From contig CP050890.1 in the NCBI GenBank assembly GCA_016745215.1, positions 3,906,001 to 3,970,000 on the forward strand: a stretch of 64,000 nt of DNA, given 5' to 3'. A program made the translations under genes and the position numbers. The notes under the pieces are model-generated. The model had not been told where the DNA came from, did no database searches, and worked only from the letters and a program-made list of their open reading frames with translations. This DNA comes from Thiohalocapsa sp. PB-PSB1 (GTDB lineage Bacteria > Pseudomonadota > Gammaproteobacteria > Chromatiales > Chromatiaceae). Positions 37,200 through 46,390 of the stretch are shown here, in pieces; positions within the stretch are counted from its first letter, which is position 1; each line of letters opens with the position of its first letter.

Positions 37200-37700
37200 G
37201 TATCCTTACAGCTCCGTTAGGGTGCGCAATGTCAGTTCCCGGGTGTCACCGATGAGCCGACCCGCGGGTAGATCCAGGTTGCGTATGCGCAGCGCCTGCT
37301 CTAAGTCGGCACCTTCAGCTCGCGGGCGGCGAGCCGACCCAGATTCAGGTGAATGCGCATGGCTTAGCGGCGTTTGCCGACGAACATCACCTGGGCCACA
37401 CCGGGCACAGTGGACGATTCTGGGTCTCACTGTTGTATAGAATCCACATTACAATTTGGCCCCGCAGCGACTGCTGAGCGATCTCTGGGTCTTCCGCTTG
37501 ATCCAGAAGCTCGTTGCGCACCCAAGAGATGTGGGTCCGTACGTCCGCAGCGGCGAGGTCCAGGTTCTGCCCCAGGAAGAATTCGACTTCGATGCGGGCA
37601 TGTCCGTCTTAGGCTTGCGACCGAACCTGGCGCACGCCGTCGATGCTGCTGACTTCGACCCAACCATCCCGTCGAATGCCGCTCTGCACCTGTCTCCGCC
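37200..37700 (-). pseudogene. Broken RND efflux transporter fragment
   Basis: On the minus strand, two regions in different frames match AcrB-type pumps. Around 37450-37640 the frame reads VSSIDGVRQVRSQA, an in-frame stop, then ARIEVEFFLGQNLDLAAADV and SWVRNELLDQAEDPEIAQQS, the periplasmic region near residues 80-140. Around 37205-37410 it reads GVAQVMFVGKRR, a stop, AMRIHLNLGRLAARELKV, a frameshift, then LEQALRIRNLDLPAGRLIGD and TRELTLRTLTEL, the region near residues 165-240. Stops, a frameshift and loss of both ends make this a relic. No adaptor or outer membrane partner is near. Confidence 0.7.
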
Positions 37701-38298
37701 GCATGGTCGGACTGTTGCTGTTGGAGGGCAGGGCGGTGCTGTCGTCGGGCTTGCGCTCGGATGCGGTCGAGCCGAACCAGGACGCCACCGGCGGCACCAG
37801 CTGAACCCAGCGCAAGCGTCGATGCCCGGTACGAGTAGACATGGTCTTGGGGGCGGTGGGCATGGGCAATCTATCCGTTTAGGCGGTCTCATCGCGGGGC
37901 GATTCAGCACCGATTTCCGAGGCGTCGACGCACCTGAACTTGGCTTCGCCCCCGGGTCGGTTCTCGGTCCCTTGCGGGACCTCAAGGCGCTCGGACTCGG
38001 AGCTGCTGCTTCAGTGCGCTACCGACGATGACTTTATCCGCCGCTTGCGATGCGACATTACGGTCGCGCAGGTGCGCGAGCAGATGCACGCGCTTTTTGC
38101 TGCCGGTCCGGAGCCGGAGATGGTCGAGCGCGTGCGCGGTGAAGCGCGGTGAAGCTTTCTAAGTGCCACCCAGATGCCGCATTGTCACGACTTTACATAA
38201 TATACATTATGCGCAGTTTGGCGGGCGCCAGATTACCGCTGCCATCCACCTCGATCGATCTTGTCCTAGCAGAGTCCGATCGAGGGTTGAATGGTTCC
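37701..38298. other. Region without a recognisable gene
   Basis: A plus-strand frame ending at 38152 has coding-like residues (CATDDDFIRRLRCDITVAQV then REQMHALFAAGPEPE), but it starts in low-quality sequence and I recognise no family. It may be a further gene fragment in the graveyard. The rest shows only shadow frames. Confidence 0.35.
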
Positions 38299-39339
38299 TC
38301 AGCGCTTGAGCTTGAACCACCGCCCAAACAGTCCTTTGGGCTTCTCGTTGGAGACGGCGGCTGTCTGTTCTGCTGCGCGTTGCAGGCGATCCTTCGCATC
38401 TGCTGCACGCCAGGCGGCGGCCATCGGCTGCCATTGTTCCGCGGTTACCTCCAATGGCCAGACGCGGATGCTGCCGTCGGCACTTGCCGAGAACAGCAGA
38501 CTGCCATCCGGACTGAAGGCGATGCTGTAGACGTCCTTTTCGTGGCCTTCCAGGCGCTTGCGCTCGCTGCCGGTTTTCAGATCCCAGAAGATAATGGTCT
38601 TGTCGGCACTGCCGGATGCGACGCTGTCGCCCCGAGGATGAAAGAGCGCGGCCCAGGATGGATAACGATGGCCGGTCATTTCGAGCACTAGACTCTTTGC
38701 CGCCAGATCCCAAAGGCCGACCGAGCCGTCGACGTTGCTCAGCAGCAGTTGCTTGCCGTCGGCACTGAAGGCCATGCTGTTGATGCCGTTGGTGACGACG
38801 TCGATGCGCGCCTGTTCCTGGCCGCTCAGCGGATCCCACAGAGCGAGCGTGCAATCGCGACTGCCGCTGACCAGCAAACCGCTGTCGGGCCGGAACGCAA
38901 CTGCCTGAACATAGACTGAATGGCCTTCGATATGATGCTTGAGTTCGCCGCTGGCGGCATCCCAGATGCAGATGCTGCCGTCTTCGCTGCCAGACGCCAG
39001 CCAGATTCCGTTGGGACTGAATTGCAGGCTGTAGACCAGGCCGCTGTGACCCTTGCCCTGCCAGACCTCGCTGCAGTCGCTGGTCTTGCGTACATGCACA
39101 CTGCCGTCGTTGCCGGCATAGGCAAGCCGGCTGGCGTCGGGGTTGAATGCAACCGAGTACAGGCGCCCTACTCCGCCGTTGAAACGTGCCAGTTCGCGGC
39201 CGGTGGCGACATCCCAGAGCGCGACATCCTGGTCCCAACTGCCGGAGGCGAGCCGGGTGCCGTCTGCGCTCAAGGCTAGGGTATAGATGGTATCGCTGCC
39301 GGCTTGTCGGCGCACGACGTCGTCAGTCACTTGTTGCAT
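38299..39339 (-). CDS. WD40 repeat protein
   Basis: A 346-residue protein made of seven WD40 repeats, enough for one closed beta-propeller. Repeats include LALSADGTRLASGSWDQDVA then LWDVATGRELARF, LQFSPNGIWLASGSEDGSIC then IWDAASGEL, and IAFSPDGSLLFSASADGSIR then VWPLEV. The last 45 residues are a helical, basic tail (WRAADAKDRLQRAAEQTAA then GLFGRWFKLKR). No signal peptide, so cytoplasmic. WD40 propellers are scaffolds; with no kinase or protease partner next to it, its role is unknown. Isolated between the gene graveyard and a non-coding gap. Confidence 0.88.
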   Translation of the reverse strand: MQQVTDDVVRRQAGSDTIYTLALSADGTRLASGSWDQDVALWDVATGRELARFNGGVGRLYSVAFNPDASRLAYAGNDGSVHVRKTSDCSEVWQGKGHSGLVYSLQFSPNGIWLASGSEDGSICIWDAASGELKHHIEGHSVYVQAVAFRPDSGLLVSGSRDCTLALWDPLSGQEQARIDVVTNGINSMAFSADGKQLLLSNVDGSVGLWDLAAKSLVLEMTGHRYPSWAALFHPRGDSVASGSADKTIIFWDLKTGSERKRLEGHEKDVYSIAFSPDGSLLFSASADGSIRVWPLEVTAEQWQPMAAAWRAADAKDRLQRAAEQTAAVSNEKPKGLFGRWFKLKR

Positions 39340-39738
39340 CCTCTGTACTCTATGCAGTCTGGGTTTAGTGTGGTTTGGGCCATTTCCATCATTCGGTTGT
39401 CCATCCTTCGGTGTTTGTCAATTCAATCGCCCCGACAGCCGGGCCGGCCTGGTTACCGTTGATGATACGGACAGCAGCGCTGGCGAGTATAGCCGGTGCG
39501 ACGCAGTTGGCGGATGCATCGGATGCGATCTGCCGAGCATCGGAAACCAGGATTTGAAACAAGCCGACTGGAAGTCCGACTGTTATCATACCTTGATCGG
39601 AGTATTGCAGGCTCCTGTGGATTTGTCCTTCAGCGAGACTGTGTTCGATGCCAACGCACGCTTATACAGGCCCAGTGACAGGCATTGCGCAAGCCGCATC
39701 CCATTGCGCATGACCAAAACTCAAGACCAGAACATACG
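39340..39738. other. Non-coding stretch upstream of the WD40 gene
   Basis: About 400 bases with no supported gene on either strand; short frames present lack family features. It should carry the promoter of the minus-strand WD40 gene. Confidence 0.4.
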
Positions 39739-40224
39739 ATGAGCACCATGCAACCAGCACCACGCGCAAATGCAACAGGCGACGGACACGGGTTCCGGCA
39801 TGCCCGACGGAATCCCGAAGGTTGCAGAAAGATAGCAAGACTGTACACCAAACTGGCGTGGATGCTGGTTGCCACCGCGTGCCTGGATACCTCGAGCATT
39901 GCCGCAGCTGCCGATGCCGCATTGCCGACCCAGATCACCACCCCCGGTACTCAGGCGCTGGCAGCAATCGGTCTTGGCGTACTGGTATTACATATTCTAC
40001 GACGGCGGCGTCATGATACGATCCAAAAGCCCAAAGATCAGCCCGAGTTCGACGACGAAGCCGAATGGCAGCGCAGGATCGCGCTTTGGGAAGAACGCAT
40101 CGGAGGCGATGCAGGCACGACAAGCAGTCATTCGAAAAACGCGGTTTCGCAATCTGGTTCATCGTCAACGGCTCGGCAAGGATGTATGGATGATGCCCTC
40201 GACAAGCACAATCCTCGCGCGTAA
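39739..40224 (+). CDS. Small predicted membrane protein of unknown function
   Basis: A frame of about 161 residues from the ATG at 39739. It has a basic N-terminus, a hydrophobic segment near residue 40 (LAWMLVATACLDTSSIAAAA, possible signal peptide), and a second one followed by a positive stop-transfer stretch (TQALAAIGLGVLVLHILRRR), then a charged cytoplasmic part with EFDDEAEWQRRIALWEERIG. The last 40 residues are Ser-rich and may be read-through of non-conserved sequence. No family recognised. It converges on rimI (22 bases apart). Confidence 0.45.
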   Translation: MSTMQPAPRANATGDGHGFRHARRNPEGCRKIARLYTKLAWMLVATACLDTSSIAAAADAALPTQITTPGTQALAAIGLGVLVLHILRRRRHDTIQKPKDQPEFDDEAEWQRRIALWEERIGGDAGTTSSHSKNAVSQSGSSSTARQGCMDDALDKHNPRA

Positions 40225-40245
40225 CCTCCCGATCTGAAAGCAATT

Positions 40246-40722
40246 TTACAAGGCGCGGGCCATTGCCACCGCGTCCTCGCGCTGGGTTGGATCGTTATTT
40301 GCGGCCGGATAATAGCCACGTCGCAGCCCCACTTCATCGAACCCCTCACTGCGATACAAAGCGATCGCCGCACGATTCGATGCGCGCACCTCGAGAAAGG
40401 CCGTGTCTGCATTGCGCCGACGCGCCAGCGCCAACAGGCGGCGCAGCAACAACCGTCCAATGCCGCGATGGTGCAACTGCGGATGCACACAGAGGTTCAG
40501 CACGTGACATTCGCCAACCGCGAGCGACATCACCGCATAGCCGACGATCTTCGCGTCCCGCTCGGCTACCATGCACAGGTAGCGCACGCGCAGGCAATCG
40601 CGGAAAATGGCTTCAGTCCAGGGCGCGCTGTAAGCGTCGCGCTCAATGGCAAGCACCGCGAGCAAATCTTCTTTCTGCATCGCGCGCAAAGCCACAGCGG
40701 GTCGTTTGATGATGGCAACCAT
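40246..40722 (-). CDS. rimI: Ribosomal protein S18 alanine N-acetyltransferase RimI
   Basis: A 158-residue GNAT acetyltransferase from the ATG at 40722 (MVAIIKRPAVALRAMQKEDL); an open frame to 40779 is not needed. Motifs: IERDAYSAPWTEAIFRDCL, IVGYAVMSLAVGECHVLNLC, VHPQLHHRGIGRLLLRRLLA with the acetyl-CoA loop (HHRGIG), and FLEVRASNRAAIALYRSEGF, which is specific for RimI. It acetylates the N-terminal Ala of ribosomal protein S18. It is divergent from nifJ with 273 bases between. Confidence 0.92.
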   Translation of the reverse strand: MVAIIKRPAVALRAMQKEDLLAVLAIERDAYSAPWTEAIFRDCLRVRYLCMVAERDAKIVGYAVMSLAVGECHVLNLCVHPQLHHRGIGRLLLRRLLALARRRNADTAFLEVRASNRAAIALYRSEGFDEVGLRRGYYPAANNDPTQREDAVAMARAL

Positions 40723-40995
40723 ATCGGTATTGAAAACCAGCAAATTCCAGGTTGCAAAAGGGGCAGAACAAATGAACATGCGCTTCAGACGATTTTAATC
40801 AAGGGTCCAGAACCGATTTGCTGACCTCGATCATGCTTCAGGCTGATTCCCGGGAGATCGCCCCAAATGAGTCATCGGTCCGACAGCGAATACCGCTATA
40901 TTTACCCTTTCTAAACGCCGAATGCTGACGGCGGCGGCCAATTTGTGACCGCGGCCCCCTCACATTACGTCAAACAACCCTTGCGGAACGAATCG

Positions 40996-43900
40996 ATGTC
41001 GCAACAGCACATGGTCACCTACGACGGCAATGAAGCCGCCGCCTATATTGCCCACATGACCAACGAGGTCATTGCCATTTACCCGATCACACCAGCCTCG
41101 CCGATGGGCGAGTGGTCCGACGAATGGTCGTCGCTCGGCATAAAGAATCTTTGGGGCACGATCCCGGATGTCATCGAGATGCAAAGCGAGGCCGGGGCCG
41201 CAGGCGCCATCCATGGCGCTTTGCAGGGGGGTTCGCTGTCCACCACGTTCACCGCCTCCCAGGGGCTGTTGTTGATGATCCCGAACATGTACAAAATTGC
41301 CGGCGAGTTGACACCGACGGTATTACATGTATCAGCACGCTCCCTTGCCGCACAGGCGCTTTCGATTTTTGGCGACCACTCCGATGTGATGGCGTGCCGC
41401 GGCACTGGCTATGTGATGCTGTGCTCTGCATCGGTTCAGGAAGTCATGGATTTCGCACTGATCTCGCAGGCCTCGACGCTGGAAGCGCGCGTGCCTTTCC
41501 TGCATTTCTTCGATGGTTTCCGCACCTCGCACGAGGTGGTCAAGATCGACAAATTATCGGTGGAAACCATCCGCGCGATGATCGACGAGGATCTGGTGAC
41601 CGCGCATCGCCAGAGGGCGATGAATCCGGACCATCCGATCATCCGCGGCACATCGCAGAATCCGGACGTCTACTTCCAGGGTCGCGAGAGCGTTAATCCA
41701 TTCTACGAGGCTGTCCCCGGTATCGTTCAGGCACAAATGGATAAATTTGCCGCTCTCACCGGTCGCCAGTACAAACTCTTTGAATATGTCGGCGCCGAGG
41801 ATGCCGAACGTGTGATCCTGCTGATGGGTTCGGGCATCGGTGCCGCGCAGGAGACGGTCGAGCATCTGGCTGCACGCGGCGAAAAGGTTGGCCTGATCAA
41901 GGTGCGCCTGTTCCGCCCCTTCAGCACCCAGCATCTGTTGGCTGCCCTGCCTGTCACTGCCACCAAACTGGCCATACTCGATCGCACCAAGGAGCCTGGG
42001 GCGGATGGCGAACCCTTATATAAAGACGTGGTCACGGCGCTCGCGTTGGCCGTTGCCTCCGGCGATATGGCAAGCATGCCAACCGTGGTTGGCGGGCGTT
42101 ACGGCCTGTCATCCAAGGAATTCACGCCGGGCATGGTCAAAGGCGTACTGGACGAACTGGCTAAAGACAAGCCGAAAAATCATTTTACGATCGGTATCAT
42201 CGATGATGTCAGTCACAGCAGCTTGGATTGGGATCCGATGTTCAAGCCGGATACGGGTCAGAGCGTAACCGCGTGCCTATTCTTTGGCCTGGGTTCGGAC
42301 GGCACCGTATCTGCCAACAAAAACAGCATCAAGATCATCAGCGAGGAAACGCCGAATTTCGGCCAGGGCTATTTCGAGTATGACTCCAAAAAAGCCGGCG
42401 CGGTCACTATCTCGCACCTGCGTTTCGGCCCACAACCGATCGACAGCACCTATCTGGTCGGCGATGACGAGGCAAGCTTCGTCGCCTGCCATCAGCCCAC
42501 TTTTCTGACCCGCTACGAGATGCTGGACAAGGCGGCTCCCGGGGGCACCTTCCTGCTCAATTCCGCCACTCCAGCGGACAAAGTCTGGGACGATCTGCCA
42601 AAGAGCATGCAGCAGCACATTCTGGACAAGCAACTCAAATTCTACGTGGTCGACGCCTACGGCATCGCTGCCCAGTCAGGTATGGGCAGGCGCATCAACA
42701 CCATCATGCAGACCTGTTTTTTCGCCATCTCCGGCATCCTGCCAAAGGACGAGGCGATCGCACAAATCAAAAAGGCTGTGCAGAAGACCTATGGCAAGAA
42801 GGGGCAGGGACTGCTCGAGCGCAATTACAAGGCCATTGATGCCACCCTCGCGGGCCTGCATCAGGTCAATGTGCCGGGCCAGGTCACCAGCAGTTTCGAG
42901 CGTCCGCCCGTGGTACCCGCCGACGCACCGGAGTTCGTGCGCAATGTGACCGCAACCCTGATTGAAGGCCGAGGCAATAGCCTGCCGGTGAGTCTGATGC
43001 CGAACGACGGCACCTGGCCCACCGCCACCACTCGTTACGAAAAGCGCAACATCGCCATGGAGTTGCCTAAATGGGAGGAAGACCTGTGCACCCATTGCGG
43101 CAAATGTCCGCTGGTCTGCCCACACGCCGCCATTCGCGCCAAGGTCTACCCCGCCACGCTTGCCGATACGGGACCCGACACCTTCCAGCATGTGAAAATC
43201 AAGGGCAAGGACTTTCCCCAGGACCACCACATCACCTACCAGGTGGCACCGGACGATTGCACCGGTTGTGGGTTGTGCGCGGAAGTCTGTCCGATCCGCG
43301 ACCGTAAGGACCCGAAGCGCAAGGCATTGAACATGCTTCCGGCCGAGGAGCGCCACGACATCGAACAGGCAAACTGGGACTTCTTCCTGTCCCTACCCGA
43401 ATACGACCGCACCCAACTCGACGGCACCAAGATCAAACACGCGATGATGATGCAGCCGCTGTTCGAGTTCTCCGGCGCCTGCGTCGGCTGCGGCGAGACG
43501 CCCTATGTCAAGCTCGCCACCCAACTGTTCGGCGATCGCATGCTGATCGGTAATGCAACCGGCTGCTCATCGATTTATGGCGGTAATCTGCCCACCACGC
43601 CCTATGCGGTCAACCCCGAGGGGCGCGGTCCCACCTGGAACAACTCGCTCTTCGAGGACAATGCCGAGTTCGGGCTTGGCCTGCGATTGGCCGTGGACAA
43701 ACAGGCCGAGCATGCCCGCGAGTTGGTCGCTTTATTGGCAGACACAATCGGCAATGATCTTGCCGATGGGCTGATCAACGCCGACCAGTCCAGCGAGGCA
43801 GGCATCTTCGAGCAAAGAGCGCGGGTCGCCGCATTGCAGGACAAGCTCAAGAGCATCGATGCCCCACAAGCACAGACGCTGAATGGTATCTGCGAGCAAC

Positions 43901-44589
43901 TGGTCAAGCGCAGCGTCTGGATCGTCGGCGGTGACGGTTGGGCCTACGACATCGGTTACGGCGGTGTCGACCATGTTCTATCCGCTGGGCGTAATGTGAA
44001 TATGTTGGTGCTCGACACCGAGGTCTACTCCAACACCGGCGGCCAAAAATCAAAGGCTACGCCGATGGGCGCAGTGGCTAAGTTTGCGGCAGGCGGAAAG
44101 GCCACGTTCAAAAAAGACCTGGCGATGATGGCCATGGCGTATGAGAATGTCTATGTCGCGCAGGTCGCCTTTGGTGCAAAGGACATGCAGACGGTACGCG
44201 CCTTCCTCGAGGCCGAGTCTTACGACGGTCCATCCCTGCTGATCTGCTATTCACCCTGCATCGCGCACGGTGTGGACATGTCCAACAACCTGCGTCAACA
44301 GGATATGGCGGTCAACTCCGGTCACTGGCCCTTGTTCCGCTACGATCCGCGCAAGACCGCGTCCGGCGCTAACCCGCTGACTATCGATAGCAAAATGCCG
44401 AGCATTCCGTACCGAGACTTCCTGTCCAGCGAGACCCGCTTCAGCGTGCTGAACCGCACCAATCCGGACGCCGCCGAGGGCTTCCTCAAACTGGCCCAGA
44501 AGCATGTGGAGAGCAGATACTCGTTGTATGAGCAGATGGCCAATCTGGCTTGGCAAAAGGTGGAAAAACCAGTGACCAATATCGAGTAA
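40996..44589 (+). CDS. nifJ: Pyruvate:ferredoxin (flavodoxin) oxidoreductase NifJ
   Basis: A single-chain enzyme of about 1197 residues that converts pyruvate and CoA to acetyl-CoA, CO2 and reduced ferredoxin. Domains in order: pyrimidine-binding domain (YDGNEAAAYIAHMTNEVIAI, ITPASPMGEWSDEW), transketolase C-terminal-like domain, gamma domain, two 4Fe-4S clusters (CTHCGKCPLVCPHAAI and CTGCGLCAEVCPIRD), a further Cys pair GACVGCGETPYVKL, and the TPP-binding domain with GDGWAYDIGYGGVDHVLS and SNTGGQKSKATPMGA. The start at 40996 gives MSQQHMVTYDGNEAAAY; a GTG at 40945 is an alternative. Implies anaerobic pyruvate metabolism or supply of electrons, for example for nitrogenase. The next gene begins 111 bases later. 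Confidence 0.97.
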   Translation: MSQQHMVTYDGNEAAAYIAHMTNEVIAIYPITPASPMGEWSDEWSSLGIKNLWGTIPDVIEMQSEAGAAGAIHGALQGGSLSTTFTASQGLLLMIPNMYKIAGELTPTVLHVSARSLAAQALSIFGDHSDVMACRGTGYVMLCSASVQEVMDFALISQASTLEARVPFLHFFDGFRTSHEVVKIDKLSVETIRAMIDEDLVTAHRQRAMNPDHPIIRGTSQNPDVYFQGRESVNPFYEAVPGIVQAQMDKFAALTGRQYKLFEYVGAEDAERVILLMGSGIGAAQETVEHLAARGEKVGLIKVRLFRPFSTQHLLAALPVTATKLAILDRTKEPGADGEPLYKDVVTALALAVASGDMASMPTVVGGRYGLSSKEFTPGMVKGVLDELAKDKPKNHFTIGIIDDVSHSSLDWDPMFKPDTGQSVTACLFFGLGSDGTVSANKNSIKIISEETPNFGQGYFEYDSKKAGAVTISHLRFGPQPIDSTYLVGDDEASFVACHQPTFLTRYEMLDKAAPGGTFLLNSATPADKVWDDLPKSMQQHILDKQLKFYVVDAYGIAAQSGMGRRINTIMQTCFFAISGILPKDEAIAQIKKAVQKTYGKKGQGLLERNYKAIDATLAGLHQVNVPGQVTSSFERPPVVPADAPEFVRNVTATLIEGRGNSLPVSLMPNDGTWPTATTRYEKRNIAMELPKWEEDLCTHCGKCPLVCPHAAIRAKVYPATLADTGPDTFQHVKIKGKDFPQDHHITYQVAPDDCTGCGLCAEVCPIRDRKDPKRKALNMLPAEERHDIEQANWDFFLSLPEYDRTQLDGTKIKHAMMMQPLFEFSGACVGCGETPYVKLATQLFGDRMLIGNATGCSSIYGGNLPTTPYAVNPEGRGPTWNNSLFEDNAEFGLGLRLAVDKQAEHARELVALLADTIGNDLADGLINADQSSEAGIFEQRARVAALQDKLKSIDAPQAQTLNGICEQLVKRSVWIVGGDGWAYDIGYGGVDHVLSAGRNVNMLVLDTEVYSNTGGQKSKATPMGAVAKFAAGGKATFKKDLAMMAMAYENVYVAQVAFGAKDMQTVRAFLEAESYDGPSLLICYSPCIAHGVDMSNNLRQQDMAVNSGHWPLFRYDPRKTASGANPLTIDSKMPSIPYRDFLSSETRFSVLNRTNPDAAEGFLKLAQKHVESRYSLYEQMANLAWQKVEKPVTNIE

Positions 44590-44700
44590 CGAGCAGCAAG
44601 GGGCGGGTGTTGCGAAACCAGCTTCCGCGATCTCGCCCCTGCCCCTCTCTCGGACCACCTCGGACAACTCGTCACTCGCAACTCGCTCCTGGAGACCCCC

Positions 44701-45717
44701 ATGGACCTGACAACCAACTACCTCGGCTTCGACCTGAAAAATCCCTTCGTACCATCCTCTTCGCCATTGTCGAAGAGCATCGATCAGGCCAAGCAACTCG
44801 AGGACAGCGGCGCCGCAGCGCTGATTATGTACTCACTGTTCGAAGAGGCGGTCACGGCCGAGACCGAGACCATGAATCGCTTCCTGAACCATCAGGACAC
44901 CGGCTTTTCCGAAGCCGATGAAGGCTTCCTGCCGGATTGGCAGGACTTCAGCACCGGCATGGAACAATATCTGGATAATCTGCAACGCCTAAAAAAAGCC
45001 CTCGACATCCCGGTAATCGCCAGCTTGAATGGAGTCACGCCCGGAGGCTGGGTTAGTCACGGTAAGGAACTGGAAAAAGCCGGTGCCGATGCCCTTGAGC
45101 TGAATGTCTACTATATCGCCGCGGACATCAATCTGACCGGCACTCAGGTTGAAGATCGCTACGTGGATGTTTTGCGCGCATTGAAGGCGCAAATCAATAT
45201 CCCCGTGAACATGAAATTGTCGCCGTCGTTCAGCTCGGTCGGCCATATGATACAGCGCCTGGCGGATGCCGGCGCCAACGGCGTATCCTTGTTCAACCGT
45301 TTCTATCAGCCGGACATCAATATCGACAGTCTGCGCCTGCAGCCCAGTCTGCACCCGTCCACCTCCGCCGAAGCATTGCTCGCCATGCGCTGGATCGCAA
45401 TTCTCTACGGCCGCGTCGAAGGGCTGTCGCTGGGCGCAACTGGCGGTATCCACACCCCCGAAGATGCCATCAAGTTACTGCTGGCAGGCTCCGATGCGGT
45501 ACACCTGTGCAGTACATTGCTCAAGAACGGCGCGGGCCAAATTGCAACCATCCTCACCGGGCTGGAAGAATGGATGGAGGAACAGGGCTTTGAGTCGGTG
45601 CACGACCTACGCGGTCGCGTCAGCGCCCTTGCAGTACCCGACCCAGCCGAGTTCGAGCGCGCCAACTATGTGAATATCATTGACGGCTACAGCTTTGCAC
45701 CCGGGGTCATGGTCTGA
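44701..45717 (+). CDS. Dihydroorotate dehydrogenase-like flavoprotein
   Basis: A 338-residue TIM-barrel protein of the dihydroorotate dehydrogenase superfamily: MDLTTNYLGFDLKNPFVPSS, VIASLNGVTPGGWVSHGKEL, ADALELNVYYIAADINLTGT, MKLSPSFSSVGHMIQRLADA, GVSLFNRFYQPDINID and ATGGIHTPEDAIKLLLAGSD. This subgroup often lies beside nifJ and is not the pyrimidine-pathway enzyme, because the usual catalytic loop with Cys or Ser is not conserved. I infer it uses FMN and may exchange electrons with the PFOR/ferredoxin system; no experiment known to me proves that. The plus-strand pair nifJ plus this gene is probably one operon. Confidence 0.9.
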   Translation: MDLTTNYLGFDLKNPFVPSSSPLSKSIDQAKQLEDSGAAALIMYSLFEEAVTAETETMNRFLNHQDTGFSEADEGFLPDWQDFSTGMEQYLDNLQRLKKALDIPVIASLNGVTPGGWVSHGKELEKAGADALELNVYYIAADINLTGTQVEDRYVDVLRALKAQINIPVNMKLSPSFSSVGHMIQRLADAGANGVSLFNRFYQPDINIDSLRLQPSLHPSTSAEALLAMRWIAILYGRVEGLSLGATGGIHTPEDAIKLLLAGSDAVHLCSTLLKNGAGQIATILTGLEEWMEEQGFESVHDLRGRVSALAVPDPAEFERANYVNIIDGYSFAPGVMV

Positions 45718-45767
45718 AGCCTATCAACTAAGGCTTGTTCTTTTACTCTGCCGTTGTTGGCGTTCAG

Positions 45768-45796
45768 GGCGGATGCCCGATAGGGCCACATCCGCC
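45768..45796. other. Hairpin downstream of the DHOD-like gene
   Basis: GGCGGATG and CATCCGCC form an 8-bp stem with an additional inner CCC/GGG pairing, 50 bases after the stop. There is no T-run, so it may be a weak terminator, a REP-like element or an mRNA-stabilising structure. Confidence 0.4.
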
Positions 45797-45935
45797 ATTG
45801 CAATCAACCCCGATTGGACAGGGGCGAATATTGACCATAAAGACGCAGAGTACACGGATGTTCCAGGGCACAATTAGTCTTGACCACTCTGGCCCAATTC
45901 CAAGGGGTAAGGCTGGTGCTCTGGTTAGTGCTCTG

Positions 45936-46096
45936 GGAGCCTGTCCGACTCAGGCTGGCCTACCGCGGAACAGCGGATGCCGGCCCAATTTTCCCCGCCA
46001 TTCCGTCAAATAGAGGCGGCTATTCTCCTCGATCCCAGGGAAAGTTGGTCTCGGCCCCGCTGTTCCTCGCTACGGTCCCTAGGTCGGACGGGCTCC
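45936..46096. mobile_element. Palindromic MITE-like element P1
   Basis: A 161-bp long imperfect palindrome. Outer arms GGAGCCTGTCCGAC (45936) and GTCGGACGGGCTCC (46083) match with one mismatch; inside, GGAACAGCGG plus a CCAA/TTTTCCC block on the left pairs with GGGAAAGTTGG plus CCGCTGTTCC on the right. No coding capacity. The structure is that of a MITE or of a foldback element, but I saw no other copy in the window. It adjoins M3. Confidence 0.55.
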
Positions 46097-46240
46097 TAGT
46101 GCAGCGGTGCAGATGTCCCGCTACCGTTTCTGCTGTTTGTCGTTGTGGTAATCGCTCATCGTGGGTTATCGATGACGACCACGTTTACGACAACGACAAC
46201 CACTGCAAACGGTCTCGCGACTTCCGCAGCAGAGCACGAG
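46096..46240. mobile_element. Palindromic MITE-like element, copy M3 (divergent)
   Basis: A divergent 145-bp relative of M1 and M2. The left end CTAGTGCAGCGGTGCAGA is close to the family end; the core contains TTGTCGTTGTGGTAATCG and the matching ACGACAACGACAACC arm. The right end has decayed (GAGCACGAG instead of GGCACTAG). It starts at the last base of element P1, so the two are adjacent or nested. Confidence 0.6.
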
Positions 46241-46336
46241 TTAGCCGATTTCTGGCCATATTGAGGGTCAGTTGGCAAGCCGCTGGTAGCAACGCGAAAG
46301 GGCTTGTCATCTGCTTCTCTACCGGCGTCAAGGCGG

Positions 46337-46358
46337 TTTCTCTCCGGCAATCGCTTAA
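46337..46358. repeat. Fragment of dispersed repeat A
   Basis: TTTCTCTCCGGCAATCGC followed by TTAA matches the conserved end of copies A1 to A3. Only this end remains. It lies between M3 and cassette F3, as part of the repeat nest. The other bases of 46241-46390 show no feature. Confidence 0.5.
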
Positions 46359-46390
46359 ACATGCTGATTTCTGGCTTTGCTGGCCGCTTA

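Noticed and set aside
37456..38031. 191-codon plus-strand frame
   Set aside because: It is antisense to the RND pump relic, whose residues are clearly recognisable on the minus strand.
45838..45860. AAAGACGCAGAGTACACGG, also partly at 7030 (AAGACGCAGAGT)
   Set aside because: Too short a match to call a repeat; such sequences occur widely in intergenic DNA.
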